From the NCBI GenBank assembly GCA_004556985.1, contig SFFC01000014.1, forward strand, positions 1-32,263: DNA of 32,263 nucleotides, written 5' to 3'. Source of the DNA: Clostridiales bacterium (lineage in GTDB: Bacteria; Bacillota; Clostridia; Christensenellales; Aristaeellaceae). Under the pieces are notes generated by a model. It was given only the letters and a program-made list of their open reading frames with translations, was not told the origin of the DNA and made no database searches. Below, piece by piece: positions 1 through 8,067 of this stretch. Position numbers and translations under genes: made by a program. How positions within the stretch are numbered: the stretch's first letter is position 1; every line of letters starts with the position of its first letter.

Positions 1-90
1 AAAACGTAGTCTCAGAGCAGGCTGCACAGCAGCCTACGATTGAGACGGGTTCAATCCGCACGGCATGAATTCCATCGCAACCCCGTCTGA
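1..90 (-). promoter_or_regulatory. Mutually exclusive hairpins, attenuator-like, at window edge
   Basis: Read on the minus strand, this stretch holds three inverted repeats that cannot all form together. AGACGGGGTT (88-79) can pair with AACCCGTCT (51-43). GTCTCA (46-41) can pair with TGAGAC (14-9). CGTAG (38-34) can pair with CTACG (9-5), with GCTGC/GCAGC (33-29, 25-21) inside it and TTTT at the window edge. The first pairing would free the last, terminator-like one; the second would block it. That is the logic of a leader attenuator or small RNA for a gene beyond the left edge. I recognise no known RNA family, and no gene is visible here, so the function is inference. Confidence 0.3.
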
Positions 91-92
91 AA

Positions 93-150
93 CAAAAACG
101 AGTGCTGCGGCATCCCTTCCCTTTCCCGGGAAACCGATGCCGCAGCGCTC
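93..150 (-). terminator. Rho-independent terminator of the envelope operon
   Basis: On the minus strand GCGCTGCGGCATC (148-136) pairs with GATGCCGCAGC (114-104). The loop contains a further small palindrome (TTTCCCGGGAAA). The stem is followed by GTTTTTGTTT. It lies about 30 bases after the stop codon of the esterase gene and ends the eight-gene operon that starts at 8067. Confidence 0.85.
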
Positions 151-178
151 ATTGTATTGGGGTCTGCGTGTGAATGCC

Positions 179-1087
179 TTATGGCGCCTCCGCCCGGAAG
201 AACACGCGCATCACGTTGTATAGGTCGATCCTCCAGCTCTCCAGGTTGTGCCGCTTGCCGGGCTTGTCGGCAAAGCAGCAGTTTTCGCCCTCCCGCAGCA
301 GCTGGGGGCAGAGCCTGAGCATCAGCCCATAGCCGCGCAGATGGTCGTCGTGCGAGCCGTCGAGCGTGCCGTTGCCGTTATACCAGTACAGCGGCGGAAA
401 GTCCGCGTAGGCGGTATTCATCGACTCCGCGATAGCGTAGGCGTTGGAATAATAGCCGGAGAAGCAGCCGACATAGCCGATCATGTCCAGGCAGCCCATC
501 AGCACGGACGACCAGCCCGCCTCCGAGCCCAGCGACAGCCCGGCGTAGGCGCGGTGGGCGCGGCTGCGCGTCAGGCTCTCCTGTGACATGTCGCCGAGCG
601 CCCAGGTCGAATACCGGCTCTCCACGGCGGGGATCAGGTCGCCACGCAGCTCATAGCGAAACGTCCCGGTGCCGTTGAGGCCGCCGTTTTTTTCGCTCGC
701 CAGGCAGGGCGTCACGACGATTACCGGCGGGCAAAGCCCCTGCGCGATCATCCCGTCGAGCAGGGCCCGCGCGCCGTTTTCCTCCGAGAGCCAGTAGCGC
801 TCGTCCTCCCCCGCGCCATGCATCAGGTAGAGCACGTCATAGCGCTGCGCGCTGTCATAGCCATAGGGCAGGTAGACGCAGGCCCTGCCGGTGCCCGCCC
901 GGCCGGGGTTGCCGCGCTTGTCGTAGACGAAGGTCTCGTATTCGATGCGCTCGACGCTGCCCTGCTGCGCGCACGGAGCGAGCAGCGCCTCCGGCACGGC
1001 GGAAAGCTCAAACGCCGCCGGCTCCGCGCGGGCGCAGGCAAGCAGCGCCAGCAGGAGCAGCGCGGGGATGACCGTCCTTCGCTTCAT
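179..1087 (-). CDS. Secreted CE1/esterase-D type alpha/beta hydrolase
   Basis: This is a putative esterase of the enterochelin-esterase/feruloyl-esterase-like family, exported by an N-terminal signal peptide (MKRRTVIPALLLLALLACARA). It is about 302 residues long. The fold signature is visible: a strand with YLMHGAGED near the oxyanion region, the nucleophile elbow GLSLGS (Ser in G-x-S-x-G), a DGSHDDH segment likely to carry the acid, and KRHNLESW near the C-terminus with the catalytic His. An in-frame start at 1156 exists inside the upstream gene. I chose 1087 because it gives a clean signal peptide and follows the upstream stop by 4 bases, although the ribosome binding site (TAAGG) is weak. 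It is last in the envelope operon and is probably made by translational coupling. The substrate is unknown; acyl groups on a glycan or envelope polymer are plausible. Confidence 0.8.
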   Translation of the reverse strand: MKRRTVIPALLLLALLACARAEPAAFELSAVPEALLAPCAQQGSVERIEYETFVYDKRGNPGRAGTGRACVYLPYGYDSAQRYDVLYLMHGAGEDERYWLSEENGARALLDGMIAQGLCPPVIVVTPCLASEKNGGLNGTGTFRYELRGDLIPAVESRYSTWALGDMSQESLTRSRAHRAYAGLSLGSEAGWSSVLMGCLDMIGYVGCFSGYYSNAYAIAESMNTAYADFPPLYWYNGNGTLDGSHDDHLRGYGLMLRLCPQLLREGENCCFADKPGKRHNLESWRIDLYNVMRVFFRAEAP

Positions 1088-1091
1088 GGCC

Positions 1092-1967
1092 TTACGGGAC
1101 GAGCGTGCAGAAGTAGATGCAGTCGCCGACCATCCGCTTCTTCGTGTTCGTGACATTGTTGAGCTTCTCGTCGTTGAGGATCACGGCCGCGGAGTTGCCG
1201 CCGTCCAGGTTATAGGCCTGCACGGCGCCCAGCTCCTTGCACAGGTTCGCCATCTGCAGAATCGTCACACCGGCGGAGTTTTCGCCCGACGGGCCCTCCG
1301 TGCAGACGACCATGTAGGAGAGCGTGTCGATCTGGCACAGCGCCAGGCGCTGGGTCTGCTTGTTCTTGCCGATATCGACCTCGGAGGCCTGCACCTCCTC
1401 GTTGGTGATCACGACGCCGTCCTTGACCAGCCAGGGGCCGAAGCAGAACGCGTGAATCACGTTGCCCTCGAAGGCCTCGTAATCCGCCGCCGTCGTCGAG
1501 GGCAGGATCGTGAAATCGCCCTTGTCGTCGATGATCAGCGTGTCGCGGTTCTTCGTCGGGCGGAAGCGGAGCTGCTCGCCGTTGCGCACGACGATGCCCT
1601 GATTGTGATAATTGAAATAGTCGCCGTTGATCGTCAGCACGCCATCATACCGCTCCGCCAGCGTCAGCACGGTCGCCGTCGCCTTGGAGGGATAGTCCGC
1701 CGCGAGGCCGCAGCGGATCTGGCTCGGATCCGTCAGCGTGATATAGACGGCCATGTAGTCGGTGTCGAGCGTGCGCGAGCGCTCGATGCGGATGTCGATC
1801 GAGTCGTCGTGGTAGCCCGCCTTGTCCGGCAGAAAGCCCTCCTGATGCGGCGGATAGGGCGCGCTCTCGAAGCTGTAGGGAATCGGTTCAAACGCCGTCT
1901 CGGCGGCCGCGCAGACCGTCAGCGCGGCAAGCAGCGCCATCAGCAGCGCCATAGCCCATCGTTTCAT
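1092..1967 (-). CDS. Secreted phosphodiester glycosidase family protein (NAGPA), copy B
   Basis: This 291-residue protein has a signal peptide (MKRWAMALLMALLAALTVCAAA) and a NAGPA domain (phosphodiester glycosidase; DUF2233-like), the family of the human uncovering enzyme and many bacterial exopolysaccharide-linked proteins. Family motifs are in order: NGDYFNY, then a GPWLVKDG segment, then YNLDGGNSAAV, and VGDCIYF at the end. Members cleave sugar-phosphodiester bonds, and in bacteria the substrate is usually unknown. It acts outside the membrane. It follows the polytopic membrane gene by 75 bases. In that gap a GCCGGCGC/GCGCCGGC palindrome (1980-1996) lies just before the ribosome binding site GGGGAGAGAGAA, so processing or partial attenuation there is possible. 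It is a paralogue of the gene at 5574-6476 in the same operon. The family is clear; the role in envelope glycopolymer remodelling is inferred. Confidence 0.85.
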   Translation of the reverse strand: MKRWAMALLMALLAALTVCAAAETAFEPIPYSFESAPYPPHQEGFLPDKAGYHDDSIDIRIERSRTLDTDYMAVYITLTDPSQIRCGLAADYPSKATATVLTLAERYDGVLTINGDYFNYHNQGIVVRNGEQLRFRPTKNRDTLIIDDKGDFTILPSTTAADYEAFEGNVIHAFCFGPWLVKDGVVITNEEVQASEVDIGKNKQTQRLALCQIDTLSYMVVCTEGPSGENSAGVTILQMANLCKELGAVQAYNLDGGNSAAVILNDEKLNNVTNTKKRMVGDCIYFCTLVP

Positions 1968-2042
1968 TTCTCTCTCCCCGCCGGCGCGGCGCCGGCCCGG
2001 TCCTTGTGAAAACAGCTGCCGCGGGTCTTCCGGTTCTCCCGC

Positions 2043-3614
2043 TCACAGGCCGCTGTACTGCGAAAACTCCTCGTAGCTGTCGTAGATGCAGACGTACTTG
2101 CCGCCCGTGGAGAAGGCCATGTGGTTCGCGTCGCAGGCCGGGACCTCGTGATCCATGTCGTATTGGTCGAAGATCGCGAAGATCCGCCCCTCGCCCGGCG
2201 TGAAGTCGAAATGATCCGTCCGCTGGAGCCATTCGCCGATGTTGCCCTGCTCCCAGCTCTCGACCATGTAGACGTCGATCTTCCCATCGCTCAGCTCGGT
2301 GAGCACGTTGGCGTTCCAGAAAGTCGCGTAGCCCGTCGTGCAGTCCTCCTCAAGCAGGACCTGCGCGATCTGCTCCAGCTCATTGGGCGTCTTGTTTAGC
2401 TCCAGATCGCGGTAGGCGGCGTTGCCCAGCAGGAACATCGCGACCAGCGCCAGCATCGGCACGACGCGCAGGCCGCGCAGGCGGCAGGCGAAGCGGTCCA
2501 GTGCCCAAAAGAGCGAGAAGACCATCAGCAGCGCCGCCGGCATGTAGTAGCTGACGGAGTAGTTGTAGGTCGACGTGCCGTCGTTTTCAATCGTCAGCAC
2601 ATTGATCAGGATGCCCACCGCCAGCGCCGCCGGGATGAAAATCGCCAGCATCCGCTCTCTCGGGCTGAGCTCCATGCGCAGCAGCAGCACGATCGCCGCG
2701 ACGCAGAGCACGGGCAGCGCCACCGCGAACACGGAAACGAGGCCCTCGCGTGAGAGCAGCAGCACGTCGCCGCGATAGCCGAAGAAGCTCATCAGGCTTT
2801 GCAGCTGGTCGGTCAGCATCTCGGGCGTCAGCGCGCGCAGCGTCGTCTCGCTGAACTGCTCATACCAGAACATGCGCGAGAGCACGTTCTCGTTGATCAG
2901 GTAGCCCACGAGCGTCGCCGCCGTGCACAGCAGGCTGCCCGCGGCGATGCGCGCCTCGGGCCGGGAGACGGCCTGACGCAGGCTCTCGCAACGGCGCGCC
3001 TCCAGGTAGAACGCCAGCACGCCTGCCATCAGCAGCGGCGCGACGCAGACCATCAGCATGCGCACGCCGCCCAGGCCGCCCCACACACCCAACAGGATCA
3101 GCAAAACGGGTTCCCGCCAGCGCCGCTTGTCCATGCGCAGCACGAGGCCCAGCTCCACAAACGTCAGGATGACGCAGCCGGTGTAGAAGCCGCCGTAGAC
3201 GAGCGTGAACGAGTTGTACGGCGTGACCGGGAGGATCAGCGCGGCAGCGCACAGCAGCGACGCGGCGCTCGAGGCGCCCAGCCCCGTCGCCAGATAGCAA
3301 AGCGACGCCGCGACGCCGCACAGCAGCACGGCGATGGAGAACGTCCGCGCGGCGTGCCAATCCGAAAACAGCCGCAGCGCGAGCTGATAGACCGGCACGG
3401 GGCTGACGATGCGCAGCTCCGTCGAGTAGAACCAGCTGTCCGTCACGAGCTTGCCCTCCTCGTTGAGCAGCTGCGCCAGCAGAAACTCCGAGGAGATGTC
3501 CGAGTCGAGGTTGTGCTCGCCGTAGACCCAGTAGACGCCCACAGAGACGGCCAGGCAGAGCGCAAAGACGAGCAGCGGCCAGAGCCTTGAAAGTCCCTTT
3601 TTCATTTTCTTCAT
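2043..3614 (-). CDS. Polytopic membrane protein, GT-C glycosyltransferase-like
   Basis: This 523-residue integral membrane protein has a first membrane segment right after a basic start (MKKMKKGLSRLWPLL) and about ten more hydrophobic segments. It ends in a soluble region of about 110 residues. The first outside loop carries NLDSDISSE, an acidic DxD-type motif in the place where GT-C glycosyltransferases (PMT/ArnT/mannosyltransferase-like) keep their catalytic acid. That resemblance is the only basis for the call. The start at 3614 has GGGAGGAAGG upstream and overlaps the previous stop by ATGA, so it is coupled to the Lgt-like gene before it. The open frame extends upstream to 3746, but that part overlaps the preceding gene and looks non-coding. 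If it is a GT-C enzyme, it would transfer a sugar from a polyprenyl-phosphate donor at the outer face. It could also be an uncharacterised membrane protein. Confidence 0.65.
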   Translation of the reverse strand: MKKMKKGLSRLWPLLVFALCLAVSVGVYWVYGEHNLDSDISSEFLLAQLLNEEGKLVTDSWFYSTELRIVSPVPVYQLALRLFSDWHAARTFSIAVLLCGVAASLCYLATGLGASSAASLLCAAALILPVTPYNSFTLVYGGFYTGCVILTFVELGLVLRMDKRRWREPVLLILLGVWGGLGGVRMLMVCVAPLLMAGVLAFYLEARRCESLRQAVSRPEARIAAGSLLCTAATLVGYLINENVLSRMFWYEQFSETTLRALTPEMLTDQLQSLMSFFGYRGDVLLLSREGLVSVFAVALPVLCVAAIVLLLRMELSPRERMLAIFIPAALAVGILINVLTIENDGTSTYNYSVSYYMPAALLMVFSLFWALDRFACRLRGLRVVPMLALVAMFLLGNAAYRDLELNKTPNELEQIAQVLLEEDCTTGYATFWNANVLTELSDGKIDVYMVESWEQGNIGEWLQRTDHFDFTPGEGRIFAIFDQYDMDHEVPACDANHMAFSTGGKYVCIYDSYEEFSQYSGL

Positions 3615-4633
3615 CGCGTTCCTTCCTCCCTTGTCCCCGTCATGGGCTTTGCCGCCTGCTGCGGCGCGCGCAGCGCCGCGCCAACGCTTTTCACCAGCGC
3701 AAGGCATGCCAGCGCCGTCAGCAGATAGCAGACATCCATCGGCCACGCCTCAAGCCAGACGATCTTCTTTTCCAGCGCGAATTCCATCGCGACGACGACG
3801 CCCACGCTGGCCAGCGTCCCCAGGATCGGGGCAAGCAGACGCACGGGGCGCGTTTTCTCCATCCGCACACAGCCATAGACCAGCAGCGCCACCGCAACCA
3901 GCGCGCCGAGCACCTGACTCACGCGCACGAAGCCGAAGCGGAGCACGGCGTCCTGTCTCAGGCTCTCGCAGAGAATCTGCGCGGCGCACAGATCAAGCAG
4001 CGCCCGCAGCGCGGTATCGCCGGAGCACTCCCCTTCGCCGCGGCGCAGCGCGTGCAGCGCGATGACGAGCGCCAGCAGCGCCTCGAGCACGAAGATCGCC
4101 CAGCTCCACTCGCCGTACATGTCCTGCACAGCGAAGGGGAAGCGCAGCAGGCCGTCAAATTCCTGCGGATGGAACAGGCTCATGCCGTTCATCGGGTCAA
4201 ACCAGTCCTCGACATACCAGCCGTAGCCCTGGCCGACCAGGCCCTCCGCCAGCCGGGCGAGCGCGATGACCAGCGCCGCGGGCGCGCAGAGCGCATCCGC
4301 AATCCTGCCCCAGGGCTGGCGCGTGCGCCTCGCCGTCAGCGCGAGGGCCATAACGCCGCCCAGCAGCGCGCCGAAGAGCGTATAGCCGCCGCCGGTAAAG
4401 TCGAAGAAATAGGCGATGCCCCGGCGCGAAAAGCCCTCCAGGCAGATCAGGCAGTAGAGCAGCCGGGCAAAGAGAAAGGAAAGCGGCAGGCCAAAGACCG
4501 CGAATACGCTCACGGTCTGCGCCGCAAGGCCCCGGCGCGCACAGAGCGCGCGGGCCCAAAAAAGACCAATCAGGACAGCCCCTGCGACCGCGAGGCCGTA
4601 GGGATAGATCCTGATTGCCGAGCTATCGATCAT
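3611..4633 (-). CDS. Lgt-like membrane protein lacking catalytic residues (paralogue 1)
   Basis: This 340-residue polytopic protein has the layout of prolipoprotein diacylglyceryl transferase (Lgt). The usual GG-x-SFHGG loop appears as GGGYTLFGALLGG (residues 81-93), with Phe87 where Lgt has its essential His. The GRIGNFINGE signature appears as ARLAEGLVGQG, keeping Arg127 but with Glu130 for Asn and Gln135 for Glu. The RFxxEF motif near the end appears as QILCES (Gln219 for Arg, Glu223 kept). An extra C-terminal region of about 80 residues adds about two membrane segments. It is therefore an Lgt-fold protein unlikely to do the standard reaction. The start at 4633 has AGGAGAGACAC upstream and overlaps the preceding paralogue's stop by ATGA; its own end overlaps the next gene by ATGA. 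The residue mapping was done by eye against E. coli Lgt. Confidence 0.7.
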   Translation of the reverse strand: MIDSSAIRIYPYGLAVAGAVLIGLFWARALCARRGLAAQTVSVFAVFGLPLSFLFARLLYCLICLEGFSRRGIAYFFDFTGGGYTLFGALLGGVMALALTARRTRQPWGRIADALCAPAALVIALARLAEGLVGQGYGWYVEDWFDPMNGMSLFHPQEFDGLLRFPFAVQDMYGEWSWAIFVLEALLALVIALHALRRGEGECSGDTALRALLDLCAAQILCESLRQDAVLRFGFVRVSQVLGALVAVALLVYGCVRMEKTRPVRLLAPILGTLASVGVVVAMEFALEKKIVWLEAWPMDVCYLLTALACLALVKSVGAALRAPQQAAKPMTGTREEGTR

Positions 4634-5541
4634 GTGTCTCTCCTGTCGGGAACCTGCCGCGCGCACAGCGCCATCACGACGCACAGCGCGATCATGACGG
4701 CATAGAGCACGGCGTTGGGGATATTCGTCTTGTCCTGCGCCCATTCGGCGATGCCGATGCCGGCGGCGCACAGCAGCACAGCGAGCGCGCGCATGCTCAT
4801 CGCCCGGCGGCCCCGGGGCCTGGCGCGCAGCAGCGCGATCGCCAGAATCGCCAGCGCGGCGAAGATCTGCGTCACGCGGACGAAGCCGATGCGCAGGCAG
4901 TTGTCGCTGCGCAGGTTTTCCAGCGGAATCTGGCAGCAGCAAAGCAGCAGCAGCGCCGTCATGAAGCGCCCGCCCGGCGCGCGCTTGTTCATGCGCGAGA
5001 CGGCGAAGAGAATCGCCAGCGCGGCGGCGGCCTCATAGACGAAGACCGCGAGGTTCCACTCGCCATACTGATTTGCCGCGGCGAGCGGAAAGAAGCAGAA
5101 GGCCTCCTGCTCGACCACGGAGCCGATGCCCTCGCCGGTGAAGATTTCCGCCAGGCGGCAAACCGCCAGCGCGGCGAGCCCCGGCGTGACGAGCTCGTCA
5201 AGCGCAGCGCCCACGGGCACGCGCGCGCGCTGCGCCAGCAGCGCCGCGCACAGGCACGCGCCCGCGACGGCGCCCGCCATCAGGCATCCGCCCGCGCGCG
5301 GATCGAAAACCGCGGCCAGGCCGTAATCGTAGAGGAAGAGGTCGAAGCTGAAGAGGACATAGAGCAGCCGCGCGCCCGCGAGCGAGGAAAGCGGCACGAG
5401 CACAGCCATCTGCCAGGCCGGCACGCCGCGCCCGACGCCGCCCCGGCGTCGCGCCAGCAGGAAGAGGCCGGCGGCGAGAAGCGCCGCCAGCAGGATGCAC
5501 AGGAAATACGGCGCCATCGCGCCGGTTTGTACGTTTGCCAT
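4630..5541 (-). CDS. Lgt-like membrane protein lacking catalytic residues (paralogue 2)
   Basis: This 303-residue polytopic membrane protein is homologous to its downstream neighbour and to Lgt. It shares AGARLLYVL, then AGGCLMAGAVAG with Ala89 in place of the catalytic His. CRLAEIFTGEG keeps Arg129 and Glu137 but has Glu132 for Asn. QIPLEN has Gln204 and Glu208 at the Arg-x3-Glu position. Both paralogues also share NQYGEW/DMYGEW and LRxGFVRVxQ, which helps align them. I start it at 5541 (MANVQTG) because GGAG lies six bases upstream; the in-frame ATG at 5559 has no binding site. The stop overlaps the next start by ATGA. A pair of divergent Lgt-like proteins side by side suggests a heteromeric or sequential membrane function, perhaps acyl or glycerol-lipid transfer to an envelope polymer. 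That is inference. Confidence 0.7.
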   Translation of the reverse strand: MANVQTGAMAPYFLCILLAALLAAGLFLLARRRGGVGRGVPAWQMAVLVPLSSLAGARLLYVLFSFDLFLYDYGLAAVFDPRAGGCLMAGAVAGACLCAALLAQRARVPVGAALDELVTPGLAALAVCRLAEIFTGEGIGSVVEQEAFCFFPLAAANQYGEWNLAVFVYEAAAALAILFAVSRMNKRAPGGRFMTALLLLCCCQIPLENLRSDNCLRIGFVRVTQIFAALAILAIALLRARPRGRRAMSMRALAVLLCAAGIGIAEWAQDKTNIPNAVLYAVMIALCVVMALCARQVPDRRDT

Positions 5542-5573
5542 GAGATGCTCCGTTGACATGCGATGCGAGGGGA

Positions 5574-6476
5574 TTACTGCGCGTCGTGCGCAGAGGCGAA
5601 GTAGAGGATATCCGAGATCTTGCGCAGGTCGGGGTTCCTGTGGATGCGCTTGTTGTTGAAGATGACGTTCGTGGAGCCGCCGCCGTCGAGGTTGTAGGCC
5701 AGGCGGCAGTCGGGGAAGAGCTCCGCGATGTATTCGGCGAACGTCGCCAGCGACATGCCGTAGGAGGCGTCGGACTTGCCGTCGCACTCGACGATCGCGT
5801 ATTCGAGCTCATCCAGCTGCACGATGGCGACGCGCTGCATCTTGTAGCGGGACTGGTAGAGGTCGGTGATGGTATCCGTGAACGCCTCGCCATTGATCGC
5901 CAGCACCGGGCCGAAGGTGAAGGAGTTGACGACCTGCCTGTCCGCCGGGAATTCGCTTTGGAGGAAGTCGTCAAGGCTCTCGTTGGTCGCCATGAGCACA
6001 TAGTGGAAATTGCCCAGGTCGTCGATGATGAGCACGTCCCGCGTGCCGTCGCACTGACGGCGATATTCGACACCCTGACGGACGACGTAGCCGAAGTCGT
6101 AATAATACTTGAAGAAGTCGCCGTTGACCGCCGCGACGGCGTTGACGTGCTCCGCCATCGTCTCGGCCTTGACGTAGGTGCGGTCGTCATAGCGGTCCTT
6201 GCTCATGCAGGTGCGGATCTGCGAGGGATCCGCGATCTTGATGCGCACGATGTGGCAGGGCAGCTTGCCGACCATCTGCTCCTCGGTCGTGACGTGGATG
6301 GTGTCGTCGAGGTACTCCGTCTCGGAGAGGAAGCCCTCCTCCAGCAACGCGCTGCCCGGGACGAGCTGGTCAAGCGGCAGCACGCCCGGCTCCGCGAGCG
6401 CCGGAGACGAGAGCAGCAGCGGAAGCAGCAGCAGGAAAAGGGCGATCAGAATGCGCCTCAGCGCCGTGCGGTTCAT
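5574..6476 (-). CDS. Secreted phosphodiester glycosidase family protein (NAGPA), copy A
   Basis: This 300-residue exported protein has a long signal peptide (MNRTALRRILIALFLLLLPL...) and a NAGPA domain. Visible family motifs are NGDFFKYYY, a GPVLAINGE segment, YNLDGGGSTNVIFN, and DILYF near the end. It matches the architecture of the gene at 1092-1967, which lies four genes further along the same operon, so the operon carries two NAGPA enzymes of different sequence. The start has AGGAGGAACCCC upstream and overlaps the stop of the LRR gene by ATGA. The gap to the next gene (Lgt-like) is 32 bases. The expected activity is hydrolysis of a sugar-1-phosphodiester in an exported glycopolymer; the natural substrate is unknown. 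Confidence 0.85.
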   Translation of the reverse strand: MNRTALRRILIALFLLLLPLLLSSPALAEPGVLPLDQLVPGSALLEEGFLSETEYLDDTIHVTTEEQMVGKLPCHIVRIKIADPSQIRTCMSKDRYDDRTYVKAETMAEHVNAVAAVNGDFFKYYYDFGYVVRQGVEYRRQCDGTRDVLIIDDLGNFHYVLMATNESLDDFLQSEFPADRQVVNSFTFGPVLAINGEAFTDTITDLYQSRYKMQRVAIVQLDELEYAIVECDGKSDASYGMSLATFAEYIAELFPDCRLAYNLDGGGSTNVIFNNKRIHRNPDLRKISDILYFASAHDAQ

Positions 6477-7348
6477 TGGGGTTCCTCCTCGTTGTTGTCG
6501 CTGTCGAAGGGTTCATAGACGCCGGTGTGGAAGATGCGATAGATCACGTCGTAGCGCGGATGCTCGCGCCAGCCCTCGCCGGTGGGATGCTCCTTCCAGC
6601 CGATTGCGCAATTTGGCAGCGCGGCCTCAAGCGCCTCGCGCTGCGCGTTGGTCAGATAGCCGTCCATGCACAGGCGAAAGCGCTCAAGCCCCGTCAGGCC
6701 GTAGAGCGGCGTCAGGTCGGTGATGTCGTTGTTGCTCAGGTTGAGGTCGACCAGGCTCGTCAGGTTCGCCAGCGGCGTGATGTCCGTGAACTTGTTGGTG
6801 AACAGCTCGAGGTACTCAAGCTGCGTCAGCTGCGAGAGCACGGAGATGTCCCTGATGTCGTTGCAGGCGAGGATCAGCACCTTGAGCTGGGGATGATCCA
6901 GCAGGAAGCTGATGTCCACGATCGCGTTGTGCCCCAGGTCAAGCGCCTCGAGCTTCGTGCAAAAGCGCAGCGCGTAGAAGTCGCGCGTTTTGTGTTCCGT
7001 GTCCCTCTTCGGGTTGTGCAGCGTCGAAAAGGCTGTCGCGTCGGTGCGCAGCGTGTGGTTGCCCACGCGCACGGTGAAGCCGAACTCGATCTGCGGATAG
7101 CCGTCAAAGAGCCTGTCCATGTCGTCATTGGACAGGCGGCTCTCATACAGGTCGACCTTTTGGAGGCTGGGCATCGCCTCGATCAGCTCAATCAGCGCGT
7201 CGACGTCCTTCACCTTCGTGCTGCCGAAGTCGATCGCCGTGTCCTGCGTGTCCACCGTGATGCCGCACATCGTGATGGGCTCCGCCGCGGCGCAGGCAAA
7301 CGCAAGGCACAGCGCCAGCAGCGTGGCAGAGAAAGCATGCCTCTTCAT
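6473..7348 (-). CDS. Secreted leucine-rich-repeat protein (internalin/SDS22 type)
   Basis: This 291-residue exported protein has a signal peptide (MKRHAFSATLLALCLAFACAAA). After an N-terminal region of about 110 residues comes a run of about five 22-residue leucine-rich repeats of the bacterial SDS22-like kind. They read as LEALDLGHNAIVDIS, LKVLILACNDIRDIS, LEYLELFTNKFTDIT, LVDLNLSNNDITDLT and LERFRL. The C-terminus is acidic (SDNNEEEPQ), with no sortase motif or membrane anchor. The start at 7348 follows GGGGAGGG; the frame stays open to 7375 but that adds only a short leader before the signal peptide. Such proteins bind other proteins or glycans. Here it may scaffold the envelope enzymes encoded beside it, which is a guess from context. 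Confidence 0.8.
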   Translation of the reverse strand: MKRHAFSATLLALCLAFACAAAEPITMCGITVDTQDTAIDFGSTKVKDVDALIELIEAMPSLQKVDLYESRLSNDDMDRLFDGYPQIEFGFTVRVGNHTLRTDATAFSTLHNPKRDTEHKTRDFYALRFCTKLEALDLGHNAIVDISFLLDHPQLKVLILACNDIRDISVLSQLTQLEYLELFTNKFTDITPLANLTSLVDLNLSNNDITDLTPLYGLTGLERFRLCMDGYLTNAQREALEAALPNCAIGWKEHPTGEGWREHPRYDVIYRIFHTGVYEPFDSDNNEEEPQ

Positions 7349-7371
7349 GGCCCTCCCCATTCCTCCCGGCA

Positions 7372-8067
7372 TCACAGGGTCAGCCAGATCGCCGGGCGCA
7401 GCGCGCCGGATTCGTCATACACGCGGTTGCTGGTGATGGTGCCGCGCGTGCGCACGCTGGCGGCGCAGCTCCTGTAGTAGCCCGGCGTGCGCAGCCACCA
7501 CCAGGTGGTCTTCACGCCGTCGATGTCGTAGGTCGAGGATTCCCAGGCGCCGCGCGCGTGCGCGTAGGCCGTCGGGATCACCATGCGGGACTCATAGGTC
7601 GGGAAATACTGCTCGACCTCGTCGCGGCTGAGCAGGAAGACGCGGTCCTCGGTGTCCGGGCCGCCCCAGTTGTACTTCTTGTAGGAGGGGTTGCTGAGCG
7701 TAACCGTCGCGATGGACGCGGCCTCCTCGTCGTCAAACGCTGCCGCGAGAAACTCGCTGTTGAGCCAGGCGCGGATCTCGGATTTCTCCCACGTCGGGAA
7801 GGACGTCTCGCGCTGGCCGGAATGGTAGTTGTGCGCGTCAATCGCGTAGCGCGTGAGCAGCAGGGCCTTGCCGTCCTGCACATCGAGCACCATCCATTCG
7901 ATCGGCTCCTTGCCGTTGCTCTCATCGTTGTCCTGCTCGTAGTGGCCGAAGGTCACGATATCGCCCACGTTCGCGGCGATCCCCGCCGCGGCAGTCTCCT
8001 CCGCCAGCGCGCCGGCGCACAGCAGCGCGAGCATCAGCGCCGCGCAAACCATCATCCATTTTTTCAT
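7372..8067 (-). CDS. Secreted DUF6273 domain protein
   Basis: This 231-residue protein has a signal peptide (MKKWMMVCAALMLALLCAGALA) and one DUF6273 domain. Its hallmarks are present: FGHYEQD followed by IEWMVLDVQDGKALLLTRYAID, then IRAWLN, FLLSRDEV, WWWLRTPG and a final LRPAIWL. The function of this domain is unknown; it is common in secreted proteins of gut Clostridia and often sits beside cell-wall or repeat proteins. It is the first gene of the eight-gene operon. The start at 8067 gives a perfect signal peptide; AAAGGTGG lies about 11 bases upstream. The longer frame to 8199 would place the start within 30 bases of the promoter and is not used. The gap to the LRR gene is 23 bases. Confidence 0.8.
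   Translation of the reverse strand: MKKWMMVCAALMLALLCAGALAEETAAAGIAANVGDIVTFGHYEQDNDESNGKEPIEWMVLDVQDGKALLLTRYAIDAHNYHSGQRETSFPTWEKSEIRAWLNSEFLAAAFDDEEAASIATVTLSNPSYKKYNWGGPDTEDRVFLLSRDEVEQYFPTYESRMVIPTAYAHARGAWESSTYDIDGVKTTWWWLRTPGYYRSCAASVRTRGTITSNRVYDESGALRPAIWLTL

Noticed and set aside
43..60. GGTTCAATCC resembling a tRNA T-loop
   Set aside because: The bases on either side do not form the 5-bp T stem and no acceptor or anticodon arm is present.
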